From Patescibacterium sp964487795 (lineage in GTDB: Bacteria; Patescibacteriota; Patescibacteriia; Patescibacteriales; Patescibacteriaceae): a DNA stretch of 64,000 bases. Location: assembly GCA_964487795.1 (NCBI GenBank), contig CAZASI010000001.1, forward strand, positions 1-64,000, read 5' to 3'. Both the position numbers and the translations under genes were made by a program. Numbering within the stretch: the first letter of the stretch is position 1; each line of letters opens with the position of its first letter. Positions 60,958 through 64,000 of this stretch are shown here, piece after piece. The notes beneath the pieces are model-generated. The model made no database searches. It was not told the origin of the DNA and worked only from the letters and a program-made list of their open reading frames with translations.

Positions 60958-61306
60958 ACTGAGTATAGTTACATGCTTCTATTTCATACTTATTATTTTT
61001 ATAACCATTCAATAGTAACTCAAATGAATATAGAATCGGAAAAATAATTGGCATCTCGTTATATTGCCTTACGTGGATATGCTCATGCTGCAAATCACCT
61101 TCTTTGAGTTTCGGACCTAGCATAATCACTGAGCCAAAAGTTGAAGCTCTAACTCCTTTAATAAACATCGATTGCCACCAAAATGATTTAACATTAAAGA
61201 CAAGGGCAAACGGCTTTGTTATAAACCTTAAGCCTGTGGGCATAGAAAGTATTACACACAGTATACCGAGAATCGTGTATGGAAGATTTAAAATAAAGCC
61301 TATCAT
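60944..61306 (-). CDS. Small membrane-associated protein with HExxH motif
   Basis: The 120-residue protein begins with a hydrophobic segment (about 3-25) and contains LQHEHIHVRQYNEMP near 73-85, where HEHIH fits the zinc-protease HExxH. YKNNKYEIEA further on supplies a candidate third ligand (Glu). It resembles the minimal gluzincin pattern but is too short for a typical protease, so the function is uncertain. It lies directly after htpX (no gap), and the next upstream gene is another HExxH protein. Confidence 0.6.
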   Translation of the reverse strand: MIGFILNLPYTILGILCVILSMPTGLRFITKPFALVFNVKSFWWQSMFIKGVRASTFGSVIMLGPKLKEGDLQHEHIHVRQYNEMPIIFPILYSFELLLNGYKNNKYEIEACNYTQYENA

Positions 61307-62221
61307 TTATTTCAATTCAATTCCTCTTAATGCTGCAATGCGTTCTGCTACCGGCGGATGGGTCATAAAGGCTTTAGTAAAAAATCCAACTTTCTCGCCC
61401 GCATCATCTTTAAACGGTGAAGCAAAATAAAGGTGAGCTGTCGCGCGATTAGCGGCTTCCAAAGGTTCTCTGTCGCGCGCAATTTTTTCGAGTGCAGAAG
61501 CAAGCCCTTCCGGAAAACGAGTTAACATCGCACCATCCGCATCAGCTAAAAATTCTCTTTTGCGAGAAATCGCCAGTTGCAAAAGCGTGGCAAAAATAGG
61601 AGCAAGGATGGCAAGAATAATTGCCGCAATCGTAATGACCAATTGAATCTGTCCGGCTTCTTTATCATTAGAACGACGATGACCAAAAATACTCCAGCGC
61701 ATAAACCAGTCAGCCAGTAATACAACTATACCGACCATAATCGTCGCAACTGTCGCAACTAAAATATCGCGGTTTCCGATATGAGATAATTCGTGCGCGA
61801 TAACTCCTTCGAGTTCAGTACGTTCTAATTTAGAAATAATTCCCGTTGTCAGGGCAATCGCCGCATGTTCAGGATTTCGTCCCGTAGCAAAGGCGTTAGG
61901 AGCCGTGTCGTCGATAATATAAATCTTAGGGACAGGCAATCCAGCTGTAATACACAAATTTTCTACCAAGCGATATAACTCTCTATTTTCCTCCATTTTT
62001 AAAAGATGCGCGCTCGACATTGTCAAAACAATTTTATCGCTCCACCAGTACGAAATAAAACTAGAAATAATACTAAAGCCAACGGCAATATATAAAATTC
62101 CCGGCTCCTGCATCGCTTGGGAGAAGACCCAACCGATCAAGATAACGGCAATAAAGAATATTGTCATCAACAACCAGGTTTTTCTTTTATTAGAATCGAT
62201 GTGAGTATAGAGTGATTTCAT
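61307..62221 (-). CDS. htpX: HtpX family membrane zinc protease (M48)
   Basis: This membrane protein quality-control protease has two N-terminal TM helices (about 16-34, 40-58), APNAFATGRNPEHAAIALTTG before the active site, VIAHELSHIGNRD (HExxH near 142-146), two further TM helices (about 153-171 and 190-215), and the third zinc ligand region SRKREFLADADGA near 220. Length 304 is standard. It sits in the run of three consecutive HExxH-containing genes. Confidence 0.96.
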   Translation of the reverse strand: MKSLYTHIDSNKRKTWLLMTIFFIAVILIGWVFSQAMQEPGILYIAVGFSIISSFISYWWSDKIVLTMSSAHLLKMEENRELYRLVENLCITAGLPVPKIYIIDDTAPNAFATGRNPEHAAIALTTGIISKLERTELEGVIAHELSHIGNRDILVATVATIMVGIVVLLADWFMRWSIFGHRRSNDKEAGQIQLVITIAAIILAILAPIFATLLQLAISRKREFLADADGAMLTRFPEGLASALEKIARDREPLEAANRATAHLYFASPFKDDAGEKVGFFTKAFMTHPPVAERIAALRGIELK

Positions 62222-62224
62222 AAC

Positions 62225-63226
62225 TTAATCGTTACTGTTGTTTAAAAAATTTTTCATAGCGTCAAACTGCGCGACGTCAGATTTATCAAGTTGTTCGGCA
62301 ATAAGTCGAGCAGCGTCAGAATGATCAATATCAAGATTTTTGATATTATCAAGAATTTCCGCACCAATCATCTTTTCTACAAGTTTATATGTCCCAGCTT
62401 CATTCATAGTGTTGCCTGAAAACTTGCCGTGTATCATTCCCTTCCAAATCGTCTCAGTATCAAATCCAGTTGATCGACTGAGCGCGCGAACAAAGGCCTC
62501 AACCATAGCCACTTCATTTTTATAAAAACCATTCTTATCTTTTCTGCTTAAGTTAGCTTTATGTTTTTCAAGATCCTCTTTCGAACTAAAATCAGCGTGA
62601 TTCTCAATATAAGGATACAGTATTTCTTCACGAGCATACTTTTCTGTAACTCCTTCATCAAAACCGAAAAATGCAGCTTTATGAAAATATTTTTTCTTTC
62701 CTCCGGCATCCATCGGAACAACAATGTCACCTTTAAAACCGCTTTGGATAGAACCCTGCCCAACTTCCCTGCGATCAAGTTCACTGATGCCTTGGCAACT
62801 TACTTTTGAAACTGCATGGGTTTCTTCATGCGCTATGACATGCAATAAATATAACTCGGAAGAAACGCCAGCCTCGGCCGCGCATTGTTTTATTCCTTCA
62901 TAATTAAGTGAAATTCGATTTGCAAGCATTGTATAAAATGCATCCGCACTCCGCTGCTCACCCTCTCTCTTTGTATTAACAATTGTGCTCGCTTCAACAA
63001 AGTTGAGCTCGTTTTCTTCAATACCCGAGCGTACGGCATCGGCGCTAAACATTTCTTTCAAATCTTTAAAATCAATTTTACTCAGCGCTTCTTGAAATGA
63101 TTTATTTTCTTGCTCATTCGTATTAGCGCGACGCGAAATACGCTCAAACGATTCTTGTTCAAGTTTAGAAATATCCTCTTCGTCTTCAGGATTTTGATCT
63201 GTTGTAAAAAATTCTCGGCTTTTCAT
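62225..63226 (-). CDS. Putative zinc metallopeptidase (HEETH motif)
   Basis: The soluble 333-residue protein has an acidic N-terminus (1-45), a helical domain, and LLHVIAHEETHAVS with HEETH at 133-137. FDEGVTEKYAREE about 50 residues further supplies a Glu-bearing helix as in gluzincins. I place the start at 63226 (MKSREFF), 1 nt after the upstream stop, because the in-frame extension upstream overlaps the methyltransferase-like gene and is Lys/Arg/Leu-rich shadow sequence. The family is not recognised. No signal peptide, so it should be cytoplasmic. Confidence 0.75.
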   Translation of the reverse strand: MKSREFFTTDQNPEDEEDISKLEQESFERISRRANTNEQENKSFQEALSKIDFKDLKEMFSADAVRSGIEENELNFVEASTIVNTKREGEQRSADAFYTMLANRISLNYEGIKQCAAEAGVSSELYLLHVIAHEETHAVSKVSCQGISELDRREVGQGSIQSGFKGDIVVPMDAGGKKKYFHKAAFFGFDEGVTEKYAREEILYPYIENHADFSSKEDLEKHKANLSRKDKNGFYKNEVAMVEAFVRALSRSTGFDTETIWKGMIHGKFSGNTMNEAGTYKLVEKMIGAEILDNIKNLDIDHSDAARLIAEQLDKSDVAQFDAMKNFLNNSND

Positions 63227-63227
63227 G

Positions 63228-64000
63228 TTATTTTTTTCTTTTAAATGAAATTGTGCTTGAAACGCTGAAGCCCTCAGAACTATCCAACGAAGGCTCATCA
63301 AGTTTGCACAATTGCTCCTTACTAATACTTTCAATTTCTTTCGGATAAAAATTTTCTTTTTCAAAAACCGGTGGCTCATCAATATCTTCTTGCTCCATAC
63401 CGTGTTGTCCCCACGTTAACCAAGGTTCACCGGTTGCGCCGTAGGCTTCTCCAATTAATAAATATTCATCAACGCTCGGACACGCACGAATAGCAGCCGT
63501 AAAATCAACTCTCGGAGGCATCCAAGAAGAAATAACAATCTGCGGTTTATATTTTTTCAAAGCTTCTTCGTTAGTAATATTTTCTACAGGAAATTCTTGC
63601 TTAATCTTCCATGAACCAGTGTCAGTTGCAACGACGTCAATCATTCCTATGCTCTCTTCGTTCAATCTTTCTTTTAAGAAATGTGTCAGGCGTCCGTCAC
63701 CGGCTCCGAGTTCTAAGATAGTTACTTTATCAACTCCCTTTTTCGTAAAACTTTTTGTTCGCTCAAGAATATAATCGCTTAAGGCTTTTACAAAGCCCTC
63801 GTTAATAAATTCGTATATCGGGTGGTCCACATCGTTACGGTCACAGAAATATGTCCAATCCTTTAACTTGTTTTCATTGTCCGCAAAAGCGTCATATAAA
63901 TCTTGCCGGGTTGGCAAATATTCCGGATCTTTTATTTTTTCAATAAATTCCGCCTTAGGTGCTTGAAAAACCTCAGCTTCTTCAATTGCTACATTATTAG
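63228..64000 (-). CDS. Methyltransferase-like protein, 5' end beyond the window
   Basis: The SAM-binding motif VTILELGAGDGRLTHFL is followed by the acidic strand VVATDTGSW and QIVISSWMPP in the motif IV position, a class I methyltransferase fold. The reading frame stays open to the last base; the residues before LPTRQDLYDAF (N-N-V-A-I-E-E-A-E-V...) look coding, so the TTG at 63917 is not the real start and the gene is truncated by the window edge. The substrate is unknown; it is the first visible gene of the long minus-strand operon. Confidence 0.78.
   Translation of the reverse strand, partial: NNVAIEEAEVFQAPKAEFIEKIKDPEYLPTRQDLYDAFADNENKLKDWTYFCDRNDVDHPIYEFINEGFVKALSDYILERTKSFTKKGVDKVTILELGAGDGRLTHFLKERLNEESIGMIDVVATDTGSWKIKQEFPVENITNEEALKKYKPQIVISSWMPPRVDFTAAIRACPSVDEYLLIGEAYGATGEPWLTWGQHGMEQEDIDEPPVFEKENFYPKEIESISKEQLCKLDEPSLDSSEGFSVSSTISFKRKK

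Noticed and set aside
1..64000. CRISPR arrays, insertion sequences, prophage or integrase genes
   Set aside because: No regularly spaced direct repeats, transposase motifs or integrase signatures were seen on either strand.

Overview
This window looks like a chromosomal segment of a Patescibacteria (Candidate Phyla Radiation) bacterium. The signs are very compact gene packing, aminoacyl-tRNA synthetases and RNA polymerase mixed with large lineage-specific membrane and secreted proteins, a type IV secretion-like (T4SS) operon of the kind seen in this group, and VirB2-like pilins in tandem. TGA is used as a stop codon, which argues against the Gracilibacteria/Absconditabacteria lineages that recode it. 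All taxonomic statements are inferred from gene content.

Layout. 1-1525: a tRNA-Ser cut by the window edge, a membrane protein and a MutY-like glycosylase, ending in a long nested inverted repeat. 1537-11956 (minus): one T4SS-like operon (small membrane protein, VirB6-like channel, two related helical proteins, PrgI, a split VirB4 ATPase, a single-pass extracytoplasmic protein) ending in comFC. 12049-18498 (minus): lysS, valS, an MccF-like S66 peptidase and aspS. 18552-23563: a five-gene overlapping operon (HD hydrolase, methyltransferase, AlaRS-like core, second MccF-like peptidase, AsnRS/AspRS-like core) bounded by two copies of a related terminator element. 23569-24861: a protein with a type IX secretion (Por) sorting tail, alien to this kind of cell. 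25011-34195 (minus): a 2820-residue cysteine-rich surface protein and a calcium-repeat protein. 34230-38563 (minus): xth, a membrane protein, leuS and ksgA. 38632-46633 (plus): a DsbA-like oxidoreductase followed by four VirB2-like pilin-like proteins, three of them fused to different cell-wall-hydrolase-like domains, a small Cys-rich protein, a HupE-like membrane protein, a 3D-domain protein and a toxin-antitoxin-like pair. 46689-55108 (minus): a lone unknown protein, then rpoC and rpoB, the latter behind a long leader with an attenuator-like hairpin. 55456-64000 (minus): a twelve-gene run from a truncated methyltransferase-like gene through three HExxH proteins, ASCH proteins, ruvA and NIF3 to FemAB- and MurE-like wall genes.

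How it fits together. The T4SS-like operon, the Cys-rich surface protein, the thiol oxidoreductase and the pilin-hydrolase operon can be read as parts of one cell-envelope machine for contacting and locally opening other cells: DsbA-like chemistry for the many secreted cysteines, VirB2-like subunits as carriers, wall-active domains as tips. That is inference, but the gene content is unusually coherent. The second candidate for an undescribed system is the 18750-23400 cassette, which pairs two free-standing aminoacyl-tRNA-synthetase-like catalytic cores with an MccF-like peptidase, resembling the logic of aminoacyl- or peptidyl-nucleotide biosynthesis with self-immunity.

Several promoters have consensus-like -35/-10 boxes placed so close to the start codon that the mRNAs would be nearly leaderless (valS, aspS, T4SS operon, cassette). 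rpoB and the two genes that look foreign are the exceptions, with long leaders and/or clear Shine-Dalgarno sequences.
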